Of a DNA stretch of 64,000 nucleotides, positions 44,086 to 55,980 are shown one piece after another (the first letter of the stretch is position 1; every line of letters starts with the position of its first letter). This DNA is from Cotesia glomerata. Taxonomy: Eukaryota > Arthropoda > Insecta > Hymenoptera > Braconidae. Both the position numbers and the translations under genes were made by a program. Below the pieces are notes generated by a model, which saw only the letters and a list, made by a program, of their open reading frames with translations, had not been told where the DNA came from and did not search any database. Location of the stretch: positions 21,830,144-21,894,143 of the forward strand of contig NC_058162.1 of NCBI RefSeq assembly GCF_020080835.1, read 5' to 3'.

Positions 44086-47000
44086 TAGCGCTCAAAAGTA
44101 TTTTGACAAATATATTTAATGGTTTAATTAAAAATAAATATGAAACACAATAATCATTTATTTATTTTGTTAACACCTTTTGAATAAACTACAGAATAGT
44201 GTCAAAGTGGTTCTTATTCGTAATAAAAGAAAGTTTAATTTTTAAAATATTAGGAAAATGGTGGCTCAAAAGTATTTTGACATTTTTGAAAAAAAAAACT
44301 AATTTAGCGCATAATTATAATTTACAGCAATAAATATATTAGTATTTAGTAGCATATCCCTTGGCCTTTATGACAGCCTTGCATCTCTCCGGCATTGAGT
44401 CGATTAATTTTTGTAATCGACTTATTGGAATTTGACCCCACTCATTTTTTAGAGTTTCAAACAAAGCGTTTTTGTTTGAATAATTTTGGGTTTTTACACT
44501 ACGTTTAAATTCTTCCCAGAGATTTTCTATCGGATTCAAGTCGGGACTTTGACTTGGCCACTCAAGAACTTTAACTTTTTCACGATTTAATAAGTCACTA
44601 ATATGCTTTGATCTGTGTTTGGGATCATTGTCTTATTGAAAATACCACTTAGCCGGCATGTGATGTTTAGCATATGGTAACATCTGAGACTTTAATATAT
44701 TTGCGCATACATGAACCGATCCATTTTTCCTTCTATTCGAACTAATGGTACAACTCCAGACCGTGAAAAACATCCCCAAACCATCACACTATACCACCTC
44801 TATGTTTAACTGTGGGTATTTGATACCGATAATCGTATTTTTTGTTTACTGGACGCCGAATGTACTTGATACCATCAGATGACATTAAATTAAATTTACT
44901 TTCGTCACTCCATAAAACTTTAGACCACTCTAAACTTGACCACGATATATGCCGTTTCGCGAACTCAAGACGAGACTTCCTGTTTTTTTTTCGATATTAA
45001 AGGTTTTTTAGCCGGTCTTCGGCCATGTAACCCTAGGACCTTTAAGCGTCGTTTAACAGTAGAAACATGAATATCTACGTTATATTTTTCTTTTAATTCA
45101 TTTTTTATCATTACAGCGGACACCCGTATATCATTTGCTGATAACTTTTTTATAATATGATCGATGTAAGAAGAAGTTTTTCTTGGGCGGCCTGTTCGAG
45201 GCTTACTTTCGACAGTTTTTCGTTTGTTATAGACTTTATTCCATAAGCTAACTAACTGTCGAGACACTTTAAACAAACTAGCAACTTCTGTTTGTTTCAA
45301 TCCTTGTTTTAATGCATTAATAACGGCTTTTTTAAAATCACTAGAATATTCCTTGCACTTAGGCATATTGAAGTAACCACAACAAGTAAATATATGTAAT
45401 AATAAAAACTAAGGAACAAGTAATCTGCGAGTTTTTCAGTCCAATGCGTGTCAAAATACTTTTGAGCTCACGGTAAGTCAAGTACGTTCGGTGGCGCGGT
45501 GTGTAAACAAACAAGTTGTAATTTGATACGCTTAAATAGTCGCAGTTATACTACTCTACATTAGACTCAATACATTTTCCGATAGGCTTTTATTTTTAAA
45601 AAATATTAAAAAATTTTATGTTGTCAAAATACTTTTGAGCGCTACTGTATATATACAAAAAACTGTCCACTGTTAATGAATTTATTCATTTTTTAATTAA
45701 ATTACATTGAATTGGATTAGACAGTAATTTTACATAGACTATTACTCAGAATCATACTGAAACGAATGAAAAAAAAATGGACTCAAAAAGTGAAATTTTT
45801 TGGGCGTTATTGTGATTACATACAGACAACTCGACGTCCACCGAAATATTTTTTCAAAACGGTTTCTTTATACTATCTAGAAAAAATAGTGTTATAATAA
45901 AAAAGTGTTATTGTTGACATTCGGATGAAAGCAATTTAAACCGAGATAATTGCTTGACCTTGAGAGTGATAGTAAAGCACTACTCACGCTTCGCATTGAG
46001 ACGTGCAATAGAAGAAAGACTAATATACATAAGGAAAAGTATTACAGCATTATGAATTACAAGATTGCTTCTAATTTAGCCAAGAATGTTTTATAGAAAT
46101 CAACGAAAAAATTTATGTCTGTGTGATATTTATTAATAAGAGCTGATATTCTGTTGCTTAGACTATTGATAACATAGTTTTTATTAGATTTAGTTGTTTT
46201 CAGTAATCGATTATGCTCGCTGATAAAAGAAATTTTAATTGATAAAGTAAATAAGAAATTGTATACATACTTTTTAGGAGTATCAATGGACACCGTTGCA
46301 ACAGAGTCTCTCAGTCTTTTCCAGAAATATACATTAGATTTATTGTAAGCAAGAAGTGTCATAAATTGTAATGGTTTGGGTATTATACAATCTTCATATA
46401 AACACGGTATTATTTTTCGAAGATTTTGTTCTGTAAAAAAAAAATTGATAAATTATTTATTACTTTAATAAGTATTTTTCATTGATATGTAATGTATTTA
46501 TTTTATTCATGATACCAAATTTCACAAGCACCTAATAATTTTTTAGATCCTTATAGCAATTAAATTATAATGAAAAAAAACTATCTAAAAAATTCCACGT
46601 GTAGAAATTTTAGAAAGTTATCTCTGAATTTTTTTAATATTTTTTTTATAATAATTGATTACAAAAATTCAAAGAATTGTCAGATATCTGCTAATTTCAG
46701 TATCATTTTTATATAATACTAAAATTAGCCGACGTTTCTAATTTTTTTATTTTTTTTTATCATTTGTTAAATTAGAACAAAAAAAAATATTTTTTTAAAA
46801 TTGCATTTGAAGTTTTTCAAATTTTTTACGTATGAAAATTTTTTTCTTATTTTTTTGTAATAATTTTTTCAATAAAGAAATTATAAAAATTTTTAGATGT
46901 CGGCTAACTTAATTTTCATCATTTTTATTTACTTACTTATACCAACGCCTTGAGCATATTTTATGATAAAATCATTGGCAGAGCTCTTTATAAAAGTTGG

Positions 47001-48156
47001 GGATAAAACCACAATTAGTCTATTACAACGTTCAGATATCATATCCATTACAGCTACATGTTCGAATGGTATTCCTCTTACAAAATCTCTGTCTTTTATA
47101 AAAAGCTAAAATTAAAATAAATAATTATAGTTAATTCATTTAATATTCAACTATCATTTACAATTTTAATATATTACTTGAAAGTAGATTATACTTCATT
47201 GCATTTAATGTGACTTCAAATAAAATTTTAACTTAATTACCTTTAAATTGTGTTTTTGTTCTAAATTTTCAATAATTTCTTGCGCGAAATCAGCATCTTC
47301 GTCAGCATAAACTAAAAATGCATCGTAATGCTGAGTTGATAATCCTGTTTTAACTCGGTGAAGATCATCAAAGGTTAATATTTGATTTTCAATATCATTA
47401 TCAACAACTCCAGCAGATGTCTGATTTCTTTCCACTCGTTTATAATATTCTTGGGCATCTTTATCTATTTAAAGAAAAATTTTATTTTAATTTCTTTATT
47501 GAGAAATTTATCAACATAAATATTTGATACAAAGAATTAAATTAAATAATTTACCAAAAACTGGTTCCGTGTCATCGAAGACATCCCAACGCTCTAATTT
47601 TTCTAAAATTACTTGCAAGTCTTTTATTACAAGTTGAGGATTTTTTTGTATCGCCAAATTTAATATAAATACTACAGGATCTGGTTCGTTAGCTATCGCT
47701 GGTATTAATTCACCACCTAATAAAAATAAATCGGCAAGACCTCTCCAATCTCTGAAAAAAAAAAAAAAAAAAAATTAAATAAATGTCACATGTTGATAAA
47801 TTATGATATTGAAATTAAAAGACATCCATCAATTTTTTAGACTTTTATAATAACTAAATGAATGTGGCTACTAGTACTTATCCGTGCTAACACGGGGGAC
47901 GTTTTAAAAATCCCGACGAATTTAAAAATTAAAAAAAAATACAAGTGCAAAATTTTCTTTAATAAAAATAAATAAAATTGTGAAATGTTTGCTGATTTCA
48001 GTATCATGATAGATTTTATTTTTAAAAAATATAAACAATCAACCTCGGATATCCATCTTCTGTAGGAATGCATTTTATGGGATTTAATAACGAAGATAAT
48101 ATAAACTTTGATTCTGTAGACAAGACATTGAGTGGCACTTTAGAAAGATCTGCCAT
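43450..48156 (-). CDS. Myd88: MyD88 adaptor (death domain + TIR domain)
   Basis: Six exons join in frame to 403 aa: 48156-48044, 47751-47555, 47464-47241, 47105-46943, 46430-46271 and 43804-43450. Cytoplasmic adaptor of Toll signalling: the TIR domain binds the activated receptor and the death domain recruits Tube/Pelle kinases. Residues about 20-110 form the death domain (DWRGLADLFLLGGELIP, LQVILEKLERWDVFDD). The TIR domain spans about 145-285 with box 1 HYDAFLVYADED, box 2 FIKDRDFVRGIPFEH and box 3-like FWKRLRDSV. The last exon, 2.5 kb away across an intron containing a Tc1 element, adds a 118-residue Lys/Ser-rich tail. The exon junction AA|T keeps the frame. Frames reading through the exon 5 donor (46057-46270) are intronic. 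Confidence 0.94.
44045..44082. repeat. (TA)n microsatellite at the Tc1 insertion point
   Basis: About 38 bp of TA repeats directly left of the transposon. More TATATA follows its right end, so the element landed within a TA array. Confidence 0.9.
44083..45647 (-). mobile_element. Tc1-like transposon with IR/DR-type termini
   Basis: 1565 bp, flanked by TA. Ends CAGTAGCGCTCAAAAGTATT and its exact inverse. A second copy of the core TCAAAAGTATTTTGACA lies about 185 bp inside each end (44267 and 45452), the two-site IR/DR arrangement of some Tc1 elements. It encodes one broken transposase. Sits in the last intron of MyD88. Confidence 0.92.
44339..45366 (-). pseudogene. Tc1 transposase, three inactivating lesions
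   Basis: The start MPKCKEYSSDFKKAVINALK opens the N-terminal helix-turn-helix DNA-binding region (QTEVASLFKVSRQLVSLWNK), a GRPRK hook and a second HTH. The DDE domain shows WSDESKF, DNDPKH and NPIENLWEEF, the Tc1 DD34E pattern. The lesions are a frameshift in an A run at about 44983-44991, a second frameshift near 44781-44792, and a TAA at 44633-44635 just before DNDPKH. The copy cannot make transposase, though its ends look intact and could be mobilised in trans. Confidence 0.88.
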
Positions 48157-48481
48157 TTTTATAGAATAAAGAATTTAGCAGTAGATAAAAACACGATTAA
48201 ATAATAATTAAATAATACTGTAATTAACAACTCCAACAAGTGTCATGACATCAAGCTCACTGAATTGCAAGGAATATTTTGGGGTTATACAGTAAAAGCG
48301 CCTCAAGTTATCTCGCAAAATGTCGCCGTCGGGAATCTTCGGGTTTTCTCCTACTCCCTCGATTTTCCCCCACTCAGTGAAACATGTTTGATTTGAACTA
48401 TGGAGGGTAGAAGGAGAACTAAAGCTTCCACCCTCCATAATTTGAACGATGCACGAAGGCTAAAGTTAGTATTTTTTTTAT
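48157..48481. promoter_or_regulatory. MyD88 upstream region
   Basis: GC-richer than the surrounding DNA from 48230 to 48440, as expected for a promoter or 5' UTR. On the minus strand a TTCAGTGAG (about 48258) resembles an arthropod initiator. A 76-codon frame (48438-48208, minus) ends before the MyD88 ATG and has no recognisable domain. No clear kappaB site was found. Confidence 0.35.
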
Positions 48482-51337
48482 TATTTTAATTGAATTTTTT
48501 GACACATCAATCTATTATTGCCAGATATTTTTAATATTTAAAATAGGACACGTCCTATTTTTAATGTTATTTAAACTGTGCCAAACGCTAATTTTGAATT
48601 AAAAAAAAAAATGTTTTTCAAAATATTTTAGTACGGCTGAAATTTTTATATGATGTTATTTAAGTATCTAAAAACCCAAACAATAATTTGCCAAACAATA
48701 ATTCAATTGTTAAACGCATAGCTATTAATACTTTGATATTTTCTAATAAATTAAAATTAAATTTTTGAAAAATGATTTTACAAATAAAAAAAAAATGTAA
48801 CTAAAAATTTTTCACAAAAATAATAATTTTCTTAATTTTTAATTTAATTAAATTTTCATTAACCCAATAGTATAAATTAAAAAATTTTAAACTTCTTAAA
48901 ACGTCTTTTTAACCTTTAATAGCATTTCATTATTATCTGTCTAATTAATAATAACTAGTTTAAAGTAAAATTTTTTCAGAGAACAATTTTCAACAATTTT
49001 CAAAAAGTCAAAGAAAGTGTAATGGGATAAGCGGACAAAGGAGCAGATGTTGAAATTATATCACCTGAATCCTAATCTTTTTATTCGTTTCCGAACAAAA
49101 TAGATACAATAAATATATTATCTAAACAAACTTAGTCACATTGTTGTATTTTTTGGTTATTTTAAATGTTTTCAACAAAATTATGTTACAATGGTTACTG
49201 ATAAATTAAAATGTGTTTTTTGTAATGACAAAAATGGAAAAATATTAACTTTTGTAGAAGATAAATTAAAAAAGTGTAAAGAAGTTTTACAGATACGTGT
49301 AAATTTTAAACTTAAATATGATAGTGTACAGTTACCAGAGCAAGTTAATGACACTGATGGATATCACAGAAATTGTTACAGCAGTTTTACAGCTTTAATG
49401 GCAAAATATCGTAATTTATCTGAAATTAATTTCTCGTCAACAGTAAATCTTTCCAGCACCTTTAGTTCAACTCCGATATCAAATACTGCAGAAGATGTTA
49501 GCAAAACCCTGCCAGGTAATAAGTCTCCAAATTCACCTACAGAAGTTAATATCCAAGACATTGACACTTCTAATGCAATTGAGCCTGTAAGTATGGAAAA
49601 TGTAGAAACAAATTCAAAAGTCAAACGAGTTTGTTTTATTTGTAGAAAAGATCGCAACCAATCAAAAGGTAAACAACAAACTTTACACTCCTCAAATGAT
49701 GCAAAAGTTTATAAAAAAATAGCAGAGTGGATGACAAAATTAAGTAATCGAGAGTTGCTAGAAAAAATAGAAAATTTACAGTCAAAAAGTTAAATTATTT
49801 TTTATCATCATTCATGTGAATTAGGGTATTTAAATGATTACAATAAAGTTATTGCTGATAATCCACAGACTTCCTGGCATGACGATCGAAGTATCCACCA
49901 GTGCATCTTCAATCAAATTGTATCATTAATAGAGGAAGAAGTAATAAAAAAAAGAAATTGTTTGATGTTATCTTCTCTTTGTGACATATACAATGATGAA
50001 TTAAAGCTTCAGTCTCAGTCAGATGTAAATTCAATGACAAATCATTATCTTGAAGAAAAAATATTGAAACAATTTAAAAAGTTGATCAAAATTATTGCAA
50101 AAAATAAAAAAAAAGTTATCATGCATAAAGATTGTAGTTTATTAGAAGATGACGATTTGACGAGACTCGAGGAAAATGAGCTTATTGATAAAGTTGCATT
50201 AGTTCTGCGGAATACCATTTTAAAAACGGATCAATTAAAATCACCGTCAAAAATCCAGCCAAGTGATTTAATCAATGGCGAATGTACGATTCCTGAAAAA
50301 TTAGATCGATTTTTTAAAGTATTGATTGGAGGCAAAGATATTTCTCGCAGAAATCGATTAAGCAACTCAATGGCCTCTGATGCTATTTTTTGTGTGACTA
50401 ATGGTACTATTAAACCATCAAAACACATAACTCTTGGTACGACGGTTAAAAGTCTTACAAGTAGAAGAAGAATCATTGACATTCTTAATAGTTATGGACA
50501 TTGCTGTGACTATACTACACTGGAGGAGGTAAAAACTGAAGCTACTGACTCATCTGAACAACGCTTTGAAATTAATCCACCTAACACTATTTGGAAATCA
50601 TCGCCATGCACAAGTGTAACCTTATATAAATTTCCTAGATACATTACTACTCTTACTCTTGGTGAAGAAGAAAGTTTGTATGACACCGTAGAAATAATAC
50701 ATCAAAATATTGATAATGACCTGTTTCCACCACCAGTAAAAAGAATACGAACCTTTGAAGCCATTGATTTTGAACTTATTCCAAAACGATAACCGATAAC
50801 ACTTCAAAAGACGATGATGACAATGAAAATGACAGCAGTGATGAAGATGATGATGATTATCAAGGATGCTTCCGTTTCTTGTGATTCAATTATTAATTAA
50901 AAAATGTAACCTTAATTTTCATGTAACCATCAGAATTTTTGTTTATTTTCATACTTGAAGTTGATCATTATCTTAATTTTGTACAACAATAAATTATTAT
51001 GTTCATATCGTATTAATCCACAAATTAATTCAATGAACTTGAGTCCTTTCTCTGAACTTTATATTTGAAAACTATTTATAGACCAAGCAAAATGATACCA
51101 CATCACTTTTCACTTTTAGATCGGTCTAGCTGAAGGTTTAAAAATTGAATTATTGTTTGGAAAATTAACTTTGGGTTTTCAGATACTTAAATAACATCAT
51201 ATAAAAATTTCAGCCGTACTAAAATATTTTCAAAAACATTTTTTTTTTAATGAATTGATTTAGCGTTTGGCACAGTTTAAACAACAATATAAATATCTGG
51301 CAATAATAGATAGATGTGTCAAAAAGTTCAATTAAAA
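48482..51337. mobile_element. 2.86-kb DNA element with ~200-bp TIRs and one ORF
   Basis: The left arm 48482-48705 (TGACACATCAATCTATTATT, CTGTGCCAAACGCTAA, TTTTAGTACGGCTGAAATTT, ATGATGTTATTTAAGTATCT) reappears inverted at 51145-51337 at roughly 85-90% identity by eye. The left arm has a small extra palindrome (AAATAGGACACGTCCTATTT). One reading frame with a single stop lies between. The exact tips and the target duplication are unresolved because both flanks are A/T runs. Confidence 0.75.
49191..50792 (+). pseudogene. Zinc-finger-like mobile-element ORF, 533 codons, one internal stop
   Basis: A single frame from ATG 49191 to the stop at 50792 is broken only by TAA at 49791-49793; both halves lie in the same frame. 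The N-terminal half has KCVFCNDKNGK and GYHRNCYSSFTAL (C-x2-C ... H-x3-C, probably zinc-binding) and a second cluster VCFICRKD that continues after the stop as YHHSCELGYLN. The C-terminal half has the block SNSMASDAIFCVTNGTIKPS, LGTTVKSLTSRRRIIDIL and YGHCCDYTTLEE. I recall this block only from unannotated, repetitive proteins of invertebrates and fish. I recognise no DDE, Rep or tyrosine-recombinase motif. An acidic stretch (50805-50870) in another frame may be a lost C-terminus. Function unknown. Confidence 0.65.
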
Positions 51338-51897
51338 TGATAAAAGAAAAGAAACCATAAAATTATTAGAAACATTGATATAATACTTTACCTGTAAATT
51401 GATATTACTCTACATGTGTCTGATAGTGATAGAAAATTATTACTCTTGCTAGTGTATATCAACATATCCACTTTTAAGTTAATCAAAATATAATTATTAA
51501 GATTTAAAATTAAAAAAAACTTTTAAAAATTAATTGCTAAGTCATAAAATGAATGATACTGAAGTTAGCTGACAACTGTCAATTTTTTAATTTTTATAAC
51601 AATTCAATTACAGTAAAAAAATGCTTTAAAATATTTCCACTCATAATTTTTTTCAATTTTTACATATGGAATTTCTTTATTAAATTTTTTTTATAATAAT
51701 TTCATTGCTATAAAATTATAAAATAATTTCTAATGTCAGTTAACTTCAGTGTCTTATCAAATAATGTTGAAGTACTTGGTACTTTACTTTATTTTATAAT
51801 TATATTATTTTCATTATTAAATTAAATGATTTTCAACAAGAAAACCGCTAAAAATTACTAAATTGTTTCTATAGATTATAAAGAAACGCGTGATCAA
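51338..51897. other. Spacer right of the long-TIR element
   Basis: Holds one copy of the dispersed TGACANCTGTCAATTTTT/TAATGTCAGTTAAC repeat (51555-51745). TTGGTACTTTACTTTATTTT at 51778 resembles one end of the AGGTAAAGTACC family without a partner. No gene. Confidence 0.4.
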
Positions 51898-52423
51898 TCA
51901 TATTTTGGGCTTTATTGACTGGTTTTTAAAATAATCGAGATAACTGTCAAAGAACGTTCCGAAATTCACTTTACATTTAGACTTTGCCAGTTGAAAAGTG
52001 CTTATTATTAAATTCGATGGTAATAGTGCTAAATATTTTAGCCACTGTAACGTTATGTAAAGTTCCGGAACGTCGTCGACAGGAATCGTTGTTTCGATAA
52101 TTTTATGTTTTTGAGCGTTTTTAATCAAAGCCTGGTATAGATGAAATTTTTCACTATCAAATTATTCTATTATATTTATTACATTATCTATAGTTAAAAT
52201 AAATTATGAAATCAATATAACTCACCTGAACGTAATGAAAGTAACATGTCCATGCTTGAATCTCCGGAAAGACTAATTTTAGTGCGTTCCGAATTGCCAA
52301 TTCATGGTCGGACATACTCTGTGCAGGCTTGAAATTTTTAAAATTATTAGCAATATATTGAAATATTTCCTGATAACATTCTGTTTCTTTGTTGGTCATC
52401 AGTATCCAAATGAATGGTACGGC
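51898..52423 (-). CDS. MULE-transposase-domain protein, two 3' exons only
   Basis: Exons 52423-52226 and 52131-51898 (stop at 51898) join in frame (143 aa) with good AG/GT sites. The first contains PFIWILMTNKETECYQEIF, MSDHELAIRNALKLVFPE and CYFHYVQ, the central MULE transposase block (the MSDHE acidic pair and the C..H). The second continues as the family normally does (LQWLKYLALLP). An acceptor (TTTACAG) precedes the first exon, so more upstream exons are needed; none is found before 52840, where Helitron and other elements begin. It is either a transposase-derived host gene cut by insertions, a gene with distant 5' exons, or a dead element whose two exons are still open. Confidence 0.6.
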
Positions 52424-52838
52424 CTGTAAATAATGTAATTTACATATTTGAGTCAAATTTTAAAACCATTTTTAAATATTATATTATTTGTAAAGTCACG
52501 TATTAACAAATTTTGTATTTATCTTAGATCCACGGAATGTACACTGTAAAAAATTTTATTGGACTCGGTGTGGTGTAAATGATTCGGTGTAAAAATTTTT
52601 AACACGGACATTAATTAATATAATTTGATTGTTTAGTTTCAGGCTTATACGATATTAGATTATAAATATAAACATGCAGAGATAAATATTTAAAAGTAAA
52701 ATTTTTTTTTATATTATGCTATTTTACGGAATAAAATAAAATTTTGATGGTAAAATTTAGTATCGTTTGAAAAGTTTTGACCTGGCGTTGTGCTTTTTCA
52801 TGTTATTATTTATAATTTATCAAAATTAATAACTATTA
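52424..52838. other. Sequence upstream of the MULE exons
   Basis: Nothing recognisable apart from AT-rich DNA and a GTGTAAAAATTTTTAACAC palindrome near 52590. Confidence 0.4.
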
Positions 52839-53053
52839 CTAGTAACCTTGCAGACACTATGTGTCTGCCGTGACTTGTGAACTAAGAATAAAATTTTGCT
52901 TTATTAAATAATGACTTTTGTTAAATTGAACTGTACTTTTTTAACTATTGACATTTTTCAAGATATAAGCTCATCCCGATGTTACGTTCATCAAGAGCTT
53001 TCATTTGAATACCCACATGCATTTTGATATATTTTTCATATATTACATCCCTA
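52839..53053 (-). mobile_element. Helitron H3, 3' part
   Basis: The hairpin GGCAGACACATAGTGTCTGC, then AAGGTTA and CTAG|T at 52839, gives a Helitron 3' end with the stem bases changed in a compensating way relative to H1/H2. The interior keeps CTCATCCCGATGTTAC and CATTTGAATACCCACATGC. It stops at the insertion at 53054, and the remaining 5' part is not found beyond 54368. Confidence 0.65.
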
Positions 53054-54368
53054 CACAGTAAAAAATATTGTGTATTTGTGTCGAAAACGGTTTGTGTTAA
53101 AATTGTAGTGTGTTAAAAATAACACAAAAGTTTGTGTTACTTTATTTTGTAACATAAAAAATGTGTTATACACTCTTTATTAACACATTTTGTATGTTAC
53201 TGTGGAATTAACGCAAAGTTTGTGTCAAAATCTCCATCAATATAACATTAACTTTGTGTTAACAGCGCGTCGGTTCTTTACTTTACGCAGCAACCGTTTT
53301 CACAAAGTGAGCGTCATCAATGGCATCTATTTTGTTCGTGTTTTGAGTGTTAATAATAAAGTTATTTATTCTAAAAATTAAAGATAAAGTGAGTTTATAA
53401 TACGAACAAAAAAATTGATGTAATCAACGGTGATGATGGTGATTTATTTATTATTGAAATTTCTGAATACTGTAGATAACCTTTTCTTTCTTCAAAGATA
53501 ACCTTAAAATTTGTTTTTATAAAATTAAAGTACTCTTAATAGTAGATATTGAAAAAATATTCTCTGTAAAATTAATGATTATTATAAATTAAAATTTCTG
53601 AATTTTTTTAACTGCCAGTTACTGATTTTTGTTTTTATTAATTTTTTTTTTTTTTATACCAAGTATGCAATACTAAAAATTTATTTTGATGTAAGTTTTA
53701 TTTTTAGGTAAGTGGGAATTCATCTAACATTCGAAAATTTGATGTAAATAAAAGTCAAAAAGTGACTGTCATGTTTATTCTGGAGTGGAAAAATACTAAA
53801 GTTTGAGCCAAACTAAATTTGCCTGCTACGTTTAACAACCTTGTTTTAAAAGATTAATCTTCATTATAACTAATTATTTCTTATAATCTAATATTCTTAT
53901 AATCTAATATGAAAATATAATAAATATTATTAAATAATAAAGACAATTATATTTTTTAATTTGCTGCTTTATTTCTAAAATCTATAAATTGTTTTTCAAT
54001 TTAATTATTTAAAATTTTACCTACAATTATTTACATTCAATAACTGTTGATTTAATAAAATGTAAATAAAAAAAAAATTTTTTTTTTAATAAATATTATT
54101 GACTACAGTTGAGGAAATAAAAAAAATTTATTTTATAGGTATAAAACAGTTGATTAGAATAAATAAAATTATTTAACATTTATTTTGTGTTAAGATTGAC
54201 ACTCTAAAAGTGTAAGATTCTTTGCGCCCTCTTGTGGCGATATTTTAACATAATCTTTGTGTTAAAAAGGGGTTACACAAAGTTTGTGTCAAAATTTCAA
54301 CACAAATTTCGTGTCAACCGTTTTTAACACACAAACTGTGTTGATTTTACACAATATTTAATACTGTG
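53054..54368. mobile_element. 1.3-kb TA-duplicating element, CACAGTAAAAAATATTGTG end
   Basis: CACAGTAAAAAATATTGTGT at the left, ACACAATATTTAATACTGTG at the right, TA on both sides. Subterminal regions are arrays of TGTGTTA/TAACACA words. The middle (about 53400-54180) is AT-rich without a transposase. A 63-codon frame at 53190 has no domain. The short relative at 37624 looks like an internally deleted form. Confidence 0.75.
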
Positions 54369-55097
54369 TATTAACAATGAAAATCTCTTATTTTAAACAA
54401 TAGTTTCTGTGGTCTCGAACTTTTGTTAGAACCTTTTGTTTATAATATAGAAATCATCTCGAATAGGATCTTACGAAATTCCTCCCCTACATAGGAGTAC
54501 AGAAGTGATGATTGGCAAAAAATTTATATTGTTCCTACAGATATAAAATTTGATAGAATCTCAAGAGAAACAGGAAATCACAGGGATGGCCTTCAAGGTC
54601 AACCGATTTAAATATTTTTCTTTCTTAATAATTATATTTTCTTACAACAATCGTCTCTTTGGCAGCGGCTAAAAAGTCATTATAACGTTTCCAAAATTTT
54701 ACTTTACATGTAGCTATTCAGTCAACGGACTAAGAGATTAACATACATTTTATTTTTGCTGATCACTAACCGATGAATTGTTCTTATAACGGAGGAAATT
54801 TTAATTAACAGCAAAATTCACTACACTTTAAGCTAGGCAGATTTCAACTTCACTTATAAGACCTACAATAACTTTAACTGAAACTTTCAATGCTCATTTC
54901 AAATTTTTTTCTTCGTGTCAATTATTATTCATTTTTGGAAGAATGCCACGGGAATGTTATATTAATTGCACATTGAAAGTTACAATAAATATTAGCTATA
55001 ATGATCACATGGATAAAAGGTAAAATGCCAATTCGATGAAATTTGGAATCTCTGTAAGTCAATACAATACTCCAATTAAATTTCAAGTTTAAATCTA
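54369..55097. other. Repeat-like spacer
   Basis: No gene. CAGGGATGGCCTTCAAGGTC at about 54578 is shared with the repeat ends at 56325 (inverse, diverged) and 62450, so an end of that family is present. Confidence 0.35.
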
Positions 55098-55972
55098 CAA
55101 ACCCATATAGCAATCTTTTTCAAGGCTTGAGTAAGTCTGGTCTCAATTTCGATAGTTGTTAGTGTCTTATTCTACCTATGGGTCTTGCTCCAGATACTTG
55201 TAGCAAATTCAATTGACAAGTCTTGAACAAGTCTTGTACAAGAACTTTGGGCCAGATTATAGCTCAACAATTGTCTAAGAAAATTGAGAAAATCTGAAGA
55301 TCCTTATCGATAAACTAACTATATCAATTCTTGAGATAGACTGACACCAGAAGCATGCTGAATATACTTGTGCAAGACTTGCTCAAGATCTGCTCAAGAT
55401 CAAATGTTTTTGAATGACCGTTCTTATCATTCTACCCCTCCTATATTTACTATAGGATCAGTAGATCTCATTCAGCTTAACTTTTTAGAGTATAGACCTA
55501 CTGTTTTATCGATCAAGACAAAATTATTTTAAAATGAGCACCACTGAATCAATACATCTTCAAGTAGTTGTCGGGGAAAAAGTGCTATAAAATATATAAT
55601 GCATGATGCATCTTGAGAAAATCTTGAGCAAGTCACGCTTCAACATTTGCTGTTAGTTTTTGGTTGACAAATGCTTTAGAAATGAACAAATTACTGAGAA
55701 TTACGGATCTTGAGCAAATGTTGAGCAAGTCATGGGTAAGTGTCTGTTGTGAGTTTCTGATTCAAAAAATCCATCAGAAAGTTTTTCAATGCACCTTGCA
55801 TTGGACTTGTCTCATATTCTTGCACAAGATGTCTTGAGCTAGTGATATATAAATCTTGAAGCAGTTTTTTCTACATGAACTTGAGCAAGACCCATATGTA
55901 GAAAAAGACACTAGCAACTAGGAGTTTTGCTCAAGACACTGACACCTAAATCTTGCTGAAGCACATGTTACC
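55098..55972. mobile_element. Element with ~120-bp imperfect TIRs and CTTGAGCAAG words
   Basis: GTTAGTGTCTTATTCTACC plus TATGGGTCTTGCTC at 55158-55190 is mirrored at 55880-55918 (GAGCAAGACCCATATGTAG, AAAAAGACACTAGCAAC). Between and inside the arms the words CTTGAGCAAG, TTGCTCAAGA and CAAGTCTTG recur more than ten times. No open frame. Confidence 0.55.
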
Positions 55973-55980
55973 TGGGAAGT

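Noticed and set aside
46057..46270. Continuation of MyD88 exon 5 past 46271
   Set aside because: A GTATGT donor precedes it, and the exon at 43804 joins in frame. The read-through is low-complexity intron.
48257..48470. NF-kappaB/Relish site in the MyD88 promoter (GGGAATCTTC)
   Set aside because: It does not fit GGGRNNYYCC at the ninth position; no better match was seen.
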